Source of the DNA: Frankia sp. AiPs1
GTDB taxonomy: Bacteria; Actinomycetota; Actinomycetes; Frankiales; Frankiaceae
Assembly: GCF_023716945.1 (NCBI RefSeq)
Contig: NZ_JAMQQF010000004.1
Span: forward strand, 1-61,231
DNA: 61,231 nt
Direction: 5' to 3'
Both the position numbers and the translations under genes were made by a program. Shown here in pieces: positions 1 through 11,442 of this stretch (the first letter of the stretch is position 1; each line of letters opens with the position of its first letter). The notes beneath the pieces are model-generated. The model made no database searches. It saw only the letters and a list, made by a program, of their open reading frames with translations, and was not told the DNA's origin.

Positions 1-906
1 GAGCAGGACCGCCAGCACGGCCACGGCCGCGAACAGCGCCCCCAGCGTGACCGTGCCGTACCGGCCCAGGTCGTGGAGCACGTGCAGCAGGCCCACGCCG
101 GCCGACTCGTGCGCGCGGGCCAGCGGCGTGCCCAGGTCGAGCTGGTCGCCGGCCAGCCGGCGGCGCAGGTCGGCCAGGGCCGCCTCGTCGCCCTGGAACA
201 GCATGGGCCCGACCACGGCGAGCGCGGCGGGCACCTTCCCCTGCCGCAGCAGCCCGATGACCTGGCCGCCGACCCTGGTCCGCCCGGCGTCGGGGAGCCG
301 GGCCAGCAGCACGGAGCCGATCTGGTCGGCCTGCTCGCCGGTCAGGTCCATCGTCGGGATCCCGGCGGGCCGGCGTCCCTGCGCCATCTGGTCGAGGCCG
401 CCGACCAACACCTGGGTGACGGCGGCGACGTCGTGAGCCTGGAAGGTCGGCGTGCCCGACACCTGCCCGGCCAGGTAGATGGTGGCGAGCTTCGCGATGG
501 CCGCGAACGTCGGGCGCAGGTCGACGCTGAGCGTCAGCGCCGGGCGCTGGCCGGCGAGATAGCCCGACACCTGGGCGCTGAGGTTGTCCACGGCGCCGCG
601 CACCGCCGGGGCCGGCGCGACCAACCGCAGGTTGTCGACGACGACGTCCGGCGGGACGGGCAGCCCGGCGAGCAGGTCCCGGGTGACGCCGGCCAGCGCC
701 GGGTCGGCCAGCACCTCGTCGTAGAGCCGACGGTAGAAGTCGGTCTCGTCGACGGCCTGCCGGTAGTAGCCGGCGCGCTGGACCGTCAGGTTCGTCGTCA
801 GCGCCACGACCGCCACCGGCCAGCACAGCAGCGCGATGCCCAGCGCCAGGGCGATCCACGCCCGCCCACGCCGCACCGCTGCGGCGGAAACGTCGAGGCG
901 GCGCAC
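1..906 (-). CDS. membrane protein, C-terminus beyond window
   Basis: The frame is open from GTG at 906 to the window edge without a stop, giving 302 residues; a stop lies 18 codons upstream of the GTG, so the start is bounded. A hydrophobic segment at about residues 17-40 is followed by a roughly 230-residue polar, alanine-rich part (likely extracytoplasmic). A second hydrophobic stretch begins at about residue 283 and runs off the edge. I do not recognise the family. Third codon positions are almost all G or C, so the frame is convincing. The last gene in this orientation to its right is the SRPBCC gene, about 120 bp away. Confidence 0.75.
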   Translation of the reverse strand, partial: MRRLDVSAAAVRRGRAWIALALGIALLCWPVAVVALTTNLTVQRAGYYRQAVDETDFYRRLYDEVLADPALAGVTRDLLAGLPVPPDVVVDNLRLVAPAPAVRGAVDNLSAQVSGYLAGQRPALTLSVDLRPTFAAIAKLATIYLAGQVSGTPTFQAHDVAAVTQVLVGGLDQMAQGRRPAGIPTMDLTGEQADQIGSVLLARLPDAGRTRVGGQVIGLLRQGKVPAALAVVGPMLFQGDEAALADLRRRLAGDQLDLGTPLARAHESAGVGLLHVLHDLGRYGTVTLGALFAAVAVLAVLL

Positions 907-1029
907 CGTCGGGACATGCCCGGTCGGGATGGCCCCGATGCCGCCACGGCACCGGGGTCACACTTTCACCTCATCGGGCGGGCCCACCGGCGGGTCGGCG
1001 GCGGGCCCACCGGCGGGCTGGCGGCGGGG

Positions 1030-1464
1030 CTACCGCTCGACCTGGGTCTTCAGGTCGTACAGGGCGGACTCGACCAGTTTGTCCTCCGCCTTTCGGCGCA
1101 GCAGGCCGGGGATCGGCACCTTCAGCTCGACCGTCAGGTCGTAGGTCACCTCGGTGCTGCCGTCGCCGAGGTCGGTCAGCGTGTAGCTGCCGTCCAGCGT
1201 GCGCACCCGGTCCGATTCGAGCATCGTCCAGGTGACGGAGGTCGGGCCGGCCCAGTCGTAGACGAGGGCGTAGTCCTCCTTGCCGAAGGTGGTCTTCGCC
1301 TGGAAACGGGCCTTCGCCGGCAGGCCGGCCGGCGTGGTCTCGATGACCTCCGCCGAGGTGAGCGCTTCCGACCAGTCGGGATAACGGCTGATGTCGGCGA
1401 TGACGGCCAGAATCGCCGCAGGCTGCGCCTTGATGACGATCGTGGACGAGACGTGATCGGCCAT
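1030..1464 (-). CDS. SRPBCC (START-like) ligand-binding protein
   Basis: This 144-residue protein has the polyketide cyclase/dehydrase-type helix-grip fold pattern: an N-terminal strand with MADHVSSTIVI, the 'ISRYPDWSEAL' turn typical of the family, alternating strands, and a long C-terminal helix. Such proteins bind hydrophobic ligands in the cytoplasm; the ligand here is unknown. The ATG at 1464 is preceded by GGAGGA at good spacing, so the longer upstream frame is rejected. The gene stands between metH's terminator and the left-edge membrane protein, all on the minus strand. Confidence 0.82.
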   Translation of the reverse strand: MADHVSSTIVIKAQPAAILAVIADISRYPDWSEALTSAEVIETTPAGLPAKARFQAKTTFGKEDYALVYDWAGPTSVTWTMLESDRVRTLDGSYTLTDLGDGSTEVTYDLTVELKVPIPGLLRRKAEDKLVESALYDLKTQVER

Positions 1465-1692
1465 AATGGCAGGTCCTCCACATATTCCGGGTACGTACGG
1501 GATTCGGCAGCGACCAATCGTGGCAGCACGACCGATCTTTCCTGACGCGAAACGGAACGTATAAGAGCCCGGGCGGAACGGTAAACATAAAATACCCGAA
1601 CGTGTGGAATTCTCTTCGATCGCGGGTGCTCGACCGGTCACGCGCGTAAGGGCGGCCTCGGTGCGGCGACCTCGGATTATCCGTCGCGCCTG

Positions 1693-1731
1693 ACCCTCGG
1701 CCCGGCCATGCTTTTGCGTCGGGCCGAGGGT
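1693..1731 (-). terminator. intrinsic terminator hairpin after metH
   Basis: An 11-bp perfect inverted repeat (ACCCTCGGCCC at 1693-1703 and its complement at 1721-1731) encloses a 17-nt loop 20 bp past the metH stop. There is no clear T-run, as is usual in high-GC actinobacteria. Confidence 0.75.
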
Positions 1732-1750
1732 TACGGTTGGGAAAGGTTGT

Positions 1751-5443
<3,693 letters not shown>

Positions 5444-5462
5444 GAGACACCTCCCTGTCGTG

Positions 5463-5531
5463 GGAGGCGCCCTTGGTGACCGGTGCGGGTCGAGCGTGGC
5501 GGACCTCGGTCCGTTGCAGCGCCTCTCGACC
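5463..5531 (-). promoter_or_regulatory. SAH riboswitch in the metH leader
   Basis: Read on the minus strand, the metH 5' leader has the order expected of the S-adenosylhomocysteine riboswitch: GGTCGAG (pseudoknot strand, 5531-5525), GAGGCGC (P1, overlapping slightly), the conserved joining bases TGCAAC, a GGAC-cgag-GTCC hairpin (P2), CTCGACC (second pseudoknot strand, an exact complement of the first), then AAGG and GCGCCTC (P1 3' strand, an exact complement). The P1 3' strand ends about 8 nt before the GGGAGG ribosome-binding site. In the known class, SAH binding switches expression on; a translational effect would fit this spacing. Confidence 0.82.
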
Positions 5532-5733
5532 TGACAACGACGATACCGTGCCCGCGTGATCGCTTGGCGCCAGCTCGGGTAGTAGCAGGTCGGCGCAGGG
5601 ATCCCCGCCTTGCGCGGGGTTCCGGGAGCCGCCCAGCCGGTCCGCGGGGTCCGGGACGTGGCGCGGACCATCGCCGGCCGGGACCGGGCGGCCGACCCGA
5701 CCGCTCGCGTGATCTTGATGTGGTGTTTCTTGG

Positions 5734-5780
5734 TGCGTGACGAGTTCTCGATGCGTGACGAGGTCTCGATGCGTGACGCC
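5734..5780 (+). repeat. 18-bp tandem repeat upstream of DUF3052 gene
   Basis: Two full units TGCGTGACGAGKTCTCGA (5734-5751, 5752-5769) and a third partial unit precede the DUF3052 ribosome-binding site. Each unit contains an ATG in the frame of the downstream gene, so upstream starts are possible but lack ribosome-binding sites. Confidence 0.8.
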
Positions 5781-5798
5781 GACGGGAGGGAGCGCGCG

Positions 5799-6242
5799 AT
5801 GGGGTCAGCCCTCGCCGGGCGAGCGGACTACTCCGGGACACCGCTGGCCCGCAAGCTGGGGGTGAAGTCGGGCCACCGGCTCGTGATCCTCGCCGCGCCG
5901 CCCGGGTGGGCGGTGCCGGGGCTGCCCGAGGGCGTCGAGCCGGTGCTCCTGACCGACCTGCCCCCCGACGGCGGTGGCCCGGCGGCGATCGACATGTGCG
6001 TCGCGTTCTGCCGGCGGGAGGTCGACGTCCACGCGGCCGTGACGGCGTTCGCCGAGGCGATCCGACCCGCGGGCGCGCTGTGGATCGCCTGGCCCCGGCG
6101 GGCCGCCGGTCATCGCAGCGACGTCAGCGAGAACCTCATCCGCGAGGTCGCCCTGCCGCGTGGCCTGGTCGACACCAAGGTCGCCGCGCTGGACGAGAAC
6201 TGGTCCGGGCTCAAGGTCGTCTGGCGCCGCGAGCGCCGCTGA
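5799..6242 (+). CDS. DUF3052-type protein
   Basis: This 147-residue protein matches the actinobacterial DUF3052 pattern: [17 protein letters not shown] at the N-terminus, a central aliphatic strand with a cysteine, '[13 protein letters not shown]', and the C-terminal '[23 protein letters not shown]'. The function of the family is unknown. The ATG at 5799 follows GGGAGGGAG with 7-9 nt spacing. In-frame ATG codons in the 18-bp repeats upstream could add up to 16 residues. It is transcribed away from metH and ends in front of a strong palindromic terminator. Confidence 0.85.
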   Translation: MGSALAGRADYSGTPLARKLGVKSGHRLVILAAPPGWAVPGLPEGVEPVLLTDLPPDGGGPAAIDMCVAFCRREVDVHAAVTAFAEAIRPAGALWIAWPRRAAGHRSDVSENLIREVALPRGLVDTKVAALDENWSGLKVVWRRERR

Positions 6243-6258
6243 CCAGCTATCCCGGCCA

Positions 6259-6284
6259 CCGTGCGGTTCCGCGGAACCGCACGG
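6259..6284. terminator. 26-bp perfect palindrome, bidirectional terminator
   Basis: A 13-bp arm (CCGTGCGGTTCCG) is followed directly by its exact reverse complement; flanking CGGC/GCCG at 6253-6256 and 6287-6290 can lengthen the stem. It lies between the convergent DUF3052 and histidine-phosphatase genes. Confidence 0.7.
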
Positions 6285-6353
6285 TTGCCGGGGCCGGATC
6301 GGGTGACACCAGAACCCCACACACCAAAGGCCAGCCCCACCCGACCAGGCCGC

Positions 6354-7100
6354 CTAGTCGAGGCGCTCCTGTGCGATCACGCCCGCGAGGTGCGTCGCCG
6401 TGTTGAACTCGGTGAGGGTGAGCTGATCGCCGGTGCGGGTGAAGCGGGTGATGCCGGCGTTGCGGATCCCGCCCTCGGCGGCGATCCGGCCCAGCTCGTC
6501 GTAGGACAGCCCCTCGACGAGCTGGCGCAGCATGACCACGACGGCGTCGTGCGCGACGATGAGGACCCGCCGGTCGGCGTGGTCGCGGTGCAGGTCGGCC
6601 AGCAGCGAGCCGAGCCGGCGGGCGATGTCGGGGAAGTTCTCCCCGCCCGGCGGCCGGTAGTCCCACTGCCCGGCCGTCCGACGGCGCTCGGCCTCGGCGG
6701 GGAAGCGGGCCTCGATCGCGGCCCTGGTCATCAGCTCGAACCGGCCCATCAGCCGGTCCACCAGTCGGTCGTCGATCAACGGCTCGGGCAGCGCCAGGCC
6801 GCCGCGGGCCGCCGCCTCGGCGGCGATCCCGTAGGTGCGGCGGGCGCGTAGATAAGGAGAGCAGACGACGATCTCGGGGGGTTGGATGATCGGCGGGTCG
6901 GCGGCCAGCGCCCGGCCGAGCGCCGCGGCCTGCGCGCACCCCAGCGCCGTCAGCTCGACGTCGGCGTCCCGGCCCGACACGCCCGCGTCGAGCCGTCCCG
7001 CCGCCCGCGCCGCCGGGAAGGCGACATTCGCGACGCTCTGCCCGTGCCGCACCGCCGTCAGCTCGGCGACCAGACCCCCCACGCCCGTCCCCTTGCTCAC
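6354..7100 (-). CDS. histidine phosphatase family protein
   Basis: This 248-residue protein has the phosphoglycerate mutase-like fold. The phosphohistidine motif RHGQS is near residue 18, the second conserved region is CSPYLRARRT, 'GGENFPDIARR' supplies the catalytic acid region, and VAHDAVVVMLRQL carries the second catalytic histidine. The substrate is unknown. The start is GTG 7100, which overlaps the stop of the upstream TetR gene as GTGA, implying translational coupling. The long in-frame extension across the TetR gene is rejected as a shadow. Confidence 0.88.
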   Translation of the reverse strand: MSKGTGVGGLVAELTAVRHGQSVANVAFPAARAAGRLDAGVSGRDADVELTALGCAQAAALGRALAADPPIIQPPEIVVCSPYLRARRTYGIAAEAAARGGLALPEPLIDDRLVDRLMGRFELMTRAAIEARFPAEAERRRTAGQWDYRPPGGENFPDIARRLGSLLADLHRDHADRRVLIVAHDAVVVMLRQLVEGLSYDELGRIAAEGGIRNAGITRFTRTGDQLTLTEFNTATHLAGVIAQERLD

Positions 7101-7708
7101 GCGGCCGGTGCCGCCGGTGCGGCCGGTGTGGCCGATGCGGCCGGAGTGGCTGGCGGACGGAAGGCGTCGAGGATGAGTCGGGTGAACCGCAGCCGGCTGT
7201 CGATGTCCTGCTGGCCGGTCTCGACCAGGCGCTGGGCGCAGCCGCTGATCATCGTGCGCAGGTCGGCGGGGGTGACGTCGAGGCGCACCACGCCGGCCCG
7301 CTGCGCGCGGACGACCACCTGGTCGACGAGGGTGGTGATGTGGTCGATCTGGATCTCCGCGCTGGCCAGGGTCCGCATCCGCATCACGTCCTGGACCAGC
7401 CGGTTCGCGACGATCCGGTCGAACCAGCTCGTGATCAGCATCTCGAAGCCGGTCGCCGCGTCGGGGTCGTGCAGGGCGGTCGCGGCGATCGTGTTGAACC
7501 ACCGGAGCTGGCATTCGACGACGGCGGTCAGCAGCTCGTCACGGCTGGGGAAGTTGCGGTAGACGGTCGCCTTACCGACCCCGGCTCGGGCGGCCACGTC
7601 CGGCACGGTCGCCGACAGCCCGAGCTCCGAGAACACTTCGACCGCGGCCCGGACCACCCGCTCGTGGTTGCGCCGCGCGTCCGACCTGCGCATCTCGGAC
7701 GTCGTCAC
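7097..7708 (-). CDS. TetR family regulator
   Basis: This 203-residue protein has an N-terminal helix-turn-helix, VPDVAARAGVGKATVYRNFPSRDELL, typical of TetR repressors, followed by a variable helical ligand domain. The C-terminus is a low-complexity Pro/Ala tail (repeated TPAA/PAA). I chose GTG 7708; ATG 7693 is an equally possible start and neither has a strong ribosome-binding site. The GTGA overlap with the histidine phosphatase suggests it controls that gene and itself. Confidence 0.85.
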   Translation of the reverse strand: MTTSEMRRSDARRNHERVVRAAVEVFSELGLSATVPDVAARAGVGKATVYRNFPSRDELLTAVVECQLRWFNTIAATALHDPDAATGFEMLITSWFDRIVANRLVQDVMRMRTLASAEIQIDHITTLVDQVVVRAQRAGVVRLDVTPADLRTMISGCAQRLVETGQQDIDSRLRFTRLILDAFRPPATPAASATPAAPAAPAA

Positions 7709-7861
7709 GGGACCATTGGAGCACATCAGGCCGCAGCGGGCCTGGCCCCGGGAAACGGTCGAGCCAGGACGGGCCGCGGTGAAAGACGCGTGCTCGGGCG
7801 CCGCTGGGAGGCGGATCAGTCGCTGGACCGGGGACATAACAGAGCATTGCACGTGGGTGTC

Positions 7862-9481
7862 TCAGCGTGACCAGTCGCTGAGGGCCTCGAGGTGACGCCG
7901 CATCCGGTGCCGGGCGAGCCCGCGGTCGCCGGCGTTGATGGCGTCGATGATCGCCCGATGCGCGGTCCGGGCGTCGCACACGGCCTGACCGCACCCGCCG
8001 GCCGCCGACTCGTCCTTACCGACCGGCGGGGCGGGGCGGGAACCGTCGACGTGGCGCCGCCAGATCGCCGTCAGCACCCGGACGAACGACGCCAGCGCCT
8101 CGTTGCCGGTCAGCCGGGCCAGCTCCATGTGCAGGTGGTGCCCGGCGTCGGCGGGGCCGCCGGGCGCCTCGCCGGCGTCGGCGGCGAGCAGTTCCTCAAG
8201 CCGGGCGGTGAGCTCGGGCCCGCGGCGCTCGATGAGGATGTCGACGCAGCTCAGCTCCAGCGCGTCGCGCACGATCCGCAGATCGTCGACGCCGGCCTGG
8301 CTGTACTCCAGGTACAGCGCGGTTGCCTCGACGGTCGCCGCCGGGTCGGGCTCGGTGACGACCAGGCCGCCGCCGGGGCCGCGACGCATCTGGGCCACCG
8401 AGTGGTATTCGAGCAGCCGGACGGCCTCGCGCAGCACCGCCCGGCTCACCCCGTAGCGGGCCAGCAGTTCGCTCTCCGAACCGATGACCACCCCCACGGC
8501 GACGCCGTCGCGGGCCACGTCGTCGCGGATGCGCCCCGCGACCGTCTCGGCGAGCTTGCCCGCCGGCATCGTCCCGACCGGTCCTGGTCCCGGGACCGGT
8601 CCCAGACCCGATTCGCGGGGCCGGATCCGCCGCCCGCCGGCGCTTCCTGCTGAGTCCGAGTCCGAGTCCGAGTCCGTGCCCGGGGCGGGGGCGGGGGCGT
8701 CGTCGTCGGTCGGCGCGGTCATCCACTCGTACATGGCCTCCAGGTGCACCGCCGCGAGGTGCTGGGCGCGGGCGGCGTCCCCGCCGATCACGGCCTCGGC
8801 GATCGCGGCGTGGTTGCGGTGCACCTCCTCGGTGCCCTGGGTCCGGCGGGCGGGCGAGGCGCTGTTGCGGGTTGTGGCGTACTGGTGGGCGGCGTAACGG
8901 AAGGTCAGGGAGTTGAGGACGTCGACGAACAGCACCAGCACCGGGTTGCCGGTGGCCGCCGCGATCGCGTGGTGAAGCTGGTGGTGGGCGCCGAACTCGG
9001 TCGGGTCCGCCGTCTCCTGCCGGGCGATGATCTTGCGCAGGTCGCGGATGCCGTCCTCGGTGATCCGCGCCGGGGCGAGGGTGGCGGCCAGCGACTCGAT
9101 GATGAACCGCGCCCGCAGGATCGACTCGATGGAGACGCCGACGTACTCCAGATAGACGCCGAGCGCGGTCGTCACCGCCACCTCGTCCGGCGCGCGGACG
9201 ATGAGCCCCCCGGACGGCCCCCGGCGCATCGTCGCCACCTGATGGTGCTCGACGATCCGCACGGCCTCCCGGAACACCGCCCGACTCACCTTGTAGCGCT
9301 CGATCAGTGTCGGCTCGGAGCCGATAACCGCCCCGACCGGCCAGCCCGCGCGGACGATGTCGTCCTCGATCCGCCAGGCAACCTGCGCGGCGAGCTTGCC
9401 ACGGGCGTCGCCTCGCGGGGGATGTCTGACACTGATGGCCGGGCCGCGCGCCGACTCCACGAGCCTGTCCGTGGAGGGCAT
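7862..9481 (-). CDS. double GntR/FadR-type regulator
   Basis: The 539 residues contain two complete GntR regulators in series. The first winged helix (about 29-98, with 'LIERYKVSRAVFREAVRIVEHH' and 'RRGPSGGLIV') is followed by an FCD-type all-helical sensor domain. A Ser/Asp repeat and proline-rich linker (about 270-310) leads to a second winged helix ('LLARYGVSRAVLREAVRLLEYH', 'RRGPGGGLVV') and a second FCD-type domain. The halves are clearly related. Single-module relatives are about 240 residues long, so this is a covalent dimer. Start ATG 9481 follows GGGAGGAGG with 9 nt spacing. No operator or target is evident; the gene is monocistronic. Confidence 0.9.
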   Translation of the reverse strand: MPSTDRLVESARGPAISVRHPPRGDARGKLAAQVAWRIEDDIVRAGWPVGAVIGSEPTLIERYKVSRAVFREAVRIVEHHQVATMRRGPSGGLIVRAPDEVAVTTALGVYLEYVGVSIESILRARFIIESLAATLAPARITEDGIRDLRKIIARQETADPTEFGAHHQLHHAIAAATGNPVLVLFVDVLNSLTFRYAAHQYATTRNSASPARRTQGTEEVHRNHAAIAEAVIGGDAARAQHLAAVHLEAMYEWMTAPTDDDAPAPAPGTDSDSDSDSAGSAGGRRIRPRESGLGPVPGPGPVGTMPAGKLAETVAGRIRDDVARDGVAVGVVIGSESELLARYGVSRAVLREAVRLLEYHSVAQMRRGPGGGLVVTEPDPAATVEATALYLEYSQAGVDDLRIVRDALELSCVDILIERRGPELTARLEELLAADAGEAPGGPADAGHHLHMELARLTGNEALASFVRVLTAIWRRHVDGSRPAPPVGKDESAAGGCGQAVCDARTAHRAIIDAINAGDRGLARHRMRRHLEALSDWSR

Positions 9482-10119
9482 CGCCGTCGGCCTCCTCCCG
9501 GGATGGGGCATGACCCGACGGGAGGGCGCGGTACCGAACCGGGCCGGCCCCGGTTCGGCGGGGCCAGCGAGCGGAACGGGCATCTCGCCCGGGCTGCCGT
9601 CGTACACGCTCGGATGTCCAAGGATATGCGTGCTGGGACACGCCCGGGAGTGCCCTGCGGAACGCGCCGGCCGCGTTGGGTAGTCCGTACGGGGGTGTCC
9701 GCGGCCTCCCGTACGGCCGGGACGCCGGCGCTCCACCTGCGGTTGAAGCCCAGATCCCGGGCACATCGGCCGGCGGTGGGGGAGGACCTGCCGCCCGGCG
9801 GAGATGGCCCTCAATCGCCTCTCTCGGTGGTCCTCCCTGCCCCGGTCATGGCTCGAACGGGTGGCCCGGCGAGCCCGTAGGTGTGCCGCAGCCGAGCGGA
9901 GCACCCGATCGCCCGGCTCTGGCGGCTCCGGCGTGACCGTCCGGCGCGTCGTGCTCAGGTAGCGCCTGGAGAGTTCCTGGATGCTGGGAGCGTTGGGCAA
10001 GAATCCACCGCCCCAGCCGGTTCCGCTCGGCCTGCCGTCGTGTAGCATGACCTCCAGATCCTGACGGACTGCACCTCGCGGCCCGCCGGGACGACAAGTG
10101 AAGATCGTTGCAAGAACAT
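9482..10119. other. non-coding stretch, GntR gene to tRNA-Asp
   Basis: About 640 bp with no convincing gene on either strand. On the minus strand near 9950-10020 a short frame reads PNAPSIQELSRRYLSTTRR, which has a coding look and may be a gene scrap, but I cannot assign it. The promoter of the GntR-type gene must lie in the left part; no clear -10/-35 pair or palindrome was seen. Confidence 0.4.
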
Positions 10120-10194
10120 GGTCCCGTGGTGAAGTCTGGAGTTCACGCCGCCCTGTCAAGGCGGAGGTCGCGGGTTCGAATCCCGTCGGGACCG
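10120..10194 (+). tRNA. tRNA-Asp (GTC)
   Basis: The acceptor stem GGTCCCG/CGGGACC, the anticodon arm CCGCCCTGTCAAGGCGG with anticodon GTC, and a GGTTCGAAT T-loop are all present. CCA is not encoded. The gene is followed 50 bp later by tRNA-Phe. Confidence 0.96.
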
Positions 10195-10244
10195 CGTTCG
10201 TATGGCCGGGAGTCATCTCGGTCCCTACGTTTCTGCACAACCCG

Positions 10245-10321
10245 GGGCAGGTAGCTCAGTCGGTACGAGCGTCCGCCTGAAAAGCGGAAGGTCGGCGGTT
10301 CGACCCCGCCCCTGCCCACCA
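10245..10321 (+). tRNA. tRNA-Phe (GAA)
   Basis: The acceptor stem GGGCAGG/CCTGCCC, the anticodon arm TCCGCCTGAAAAGCGGA with anticodon GAA, and a GGTTCGACC T-loop are present. Discriminator A at 10318 is followed by an encoded CCA. No duplicated 3' tRNA end, as expected for an intact integrated element, was seen elsewhere in the window. Confidence 0.96.
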
Positions 10322-10920
10322 CCTCTGAGCAGGCCTTTTGCCTCTCTTTTGAGATCAATTTTGCTATTTGAAGATCGTCGTGTGGCAGCGGATGTAGCAA
10401 CCCAAGGCGGCTGACGGTCCAGGACATACCCCGCTGACCTGTCTAAATGCCGGACCCGACCCTCCGCCGCAACATATCGGGTCGTTGCTACACCGAGCGG
10501 CCTCGGTGGAACGTGGACTCACGGCGGCGGGGCAGGGCGCGGCCTCTGACCGCTCACCTCGCAGGAAGCGCGGGTTCTCGCCTGGATGCTGCTCCGCGCC
10601 GGCGAGCAGGATCGACGCCGGAACCGGTTCAGCACGCGGACCGGCAGACCAGAGGTGGCTTCGCAGGCGAGTGGGCCTGAAGAGTCGGCTGAAGGAGATC
10701 GTCGCCGAGGCGGAGGGTGGGTCGGCGGCCGGGCTCGGCGCGGACGTCTCGGACTGCTCGCCGCCCGAGTGGCACCGGTGTTGGTGCGGTGGCCTGAGTG
10801 GTGGGCGCCTGCTCCCTGACGGACGCCATGGTTGGGGAGCGTCGACATGCCCGCCGCAGCCGCCCAGTGGAGCACGCGGAGGCCCCGAACCATGCGGGCT
10901 GGCCGCGTACAGTCGGCGGC
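10322..10920. other. eroded stretch between tRNA-Phe and hicB
   Basis: About 600 bp without an intact gene. It opens with an AT-richer stretch (10325-10380) unlike its surroundings. GCAGCGGATGTAGCAAC at 10385 recurs with one change at 11378, just past hicA, and its TGTAGCAAC core occurs inverted at 10484-10493. A short plus-strand frame from about 10671 (GLKSRLKEIVAEAEGG) has coding-like third positions but no intact continuation. It may be the residue of an element once integrated at the tRNA; no integrase is recognisable. Confidence 0.4.
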
Positions 10921-11127
10921 ATGAAGCGGATGGTCCAGATCCCGTACGAGCTGGAGCAGACCGAGGACGGCACCTGGGCGGCCCATGCCTCGTTCCCCAG
11001 CGGTGGCGCGCACGGGCTCGGTGACACTCCCGAGGACGCCGTGGCGGATCTCTACGAGGCCGTCAGTCTGGTCATCGAGGAGCTGGGAGTTCCACCGGTC
11101 CTGACGATCGTGCAGGACGTCGCCTGA
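10921..11127 (+). CDS. hicB: HicB-like antitoxin
   Basis: The 68 residues begin MKRMVQIPYELEQTEDGTW and continue with the partially degraded RNase H-like HicB fold (strand with polar turn, 'GLGDTPEDAVADLYEAVSLVIEEL'). HicB proteins neutralise HicA mRNA-cleaving toxins. There is no C-terminal DNA-binding domain, so it is a short-form HicB. The stop overlaps the hicA start as TGATG. The order hicB-hicA is the less common one. The longer upstream frame is rejected because its codons do not resemble the family. Confidence 0.82.
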   Translation: MKRMVQIPYELEQTEDGTWAAHASFPSGGAHGLGDTPEDAVADLYEAVSLVIEELGVPPVLTIVQDVA

Positions 11128-11351
11128 TGCCACCACTTCCCGTCCTGCCTGGCGGGGAGGTGGTCAAGGTCCTCGAGAAGCTCGGCTTCGAGGTGATCCG
11201 CACCAAAGGCAGTCACCACATGATGAGGAACGCCGAGGGTCGCTTCACAGTCGTACCAGTTCATCCGGGCCGTGACCTCCCGGTCGGGACACTGCGTCGG
11301 ATCATTCGTGACACAGGGCTGTCGATCGAGGAGTTCGTCGCCATGCTTTGA
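11127..11351 (+). CDS. hicA: HicA-like mRNA interferase toxin
   Basis: The 74 residues show the small dsRBD-like HicA fold: GGEVVKVLEKLGFEVIRTKGSHHMM carries the catalytic histidine in the GSHH motif, followed by VVPVHPGRDLPVGTLRRIIRDTGLSIEEF. HicA cleaves mRNA when free of HicB. It is translationally coupled to hicB and followed by a 9-bp hairpin shared with the convergent nitroreductase gene. Confidence 0.88.
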   Translation: MPPLPVLPGGEVVKVLEKLGFEVIRTKGSHHMMRNAEGRFTVVPVHPGRDLPVGTLRRIIRDTGLSIEEFVAML

Positions 11352-11406
11352 TCCGCGGTCCGTTGGCCGGAGGTGTAGCAGCGGGTGTAGCAACACCGTC
11401 GGAGGC

Positions 11407-11430
11407 GCGGACCGACGTCGATCGGTCCGC
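11407..11430. terminator. terminator between hicA and nitroreductase
   Basis: GCGGACCGA (11407-11415) and its perfect complement (11422-11430) enclose a 6-nt loop between two convergent genes. Confidence 0.65.
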
Positions 11431-11442
11431 GGCGGTTCGGTG

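Noticed and set aside
10110-10430. Peptides such as GFEPATSAL and GVEPPTFRFSGGRSYRLSYLPR on the minus strand
   Set aside because: These are translations of the antisense strand of tRNA-Asp and tRNA-Phe, a common database artefact.
10245-11400. Intact integrative element at tRNA-Phe
   Set aside because: No integrase and no second copy of the tRNA 3' end were found; only short repeats remain.
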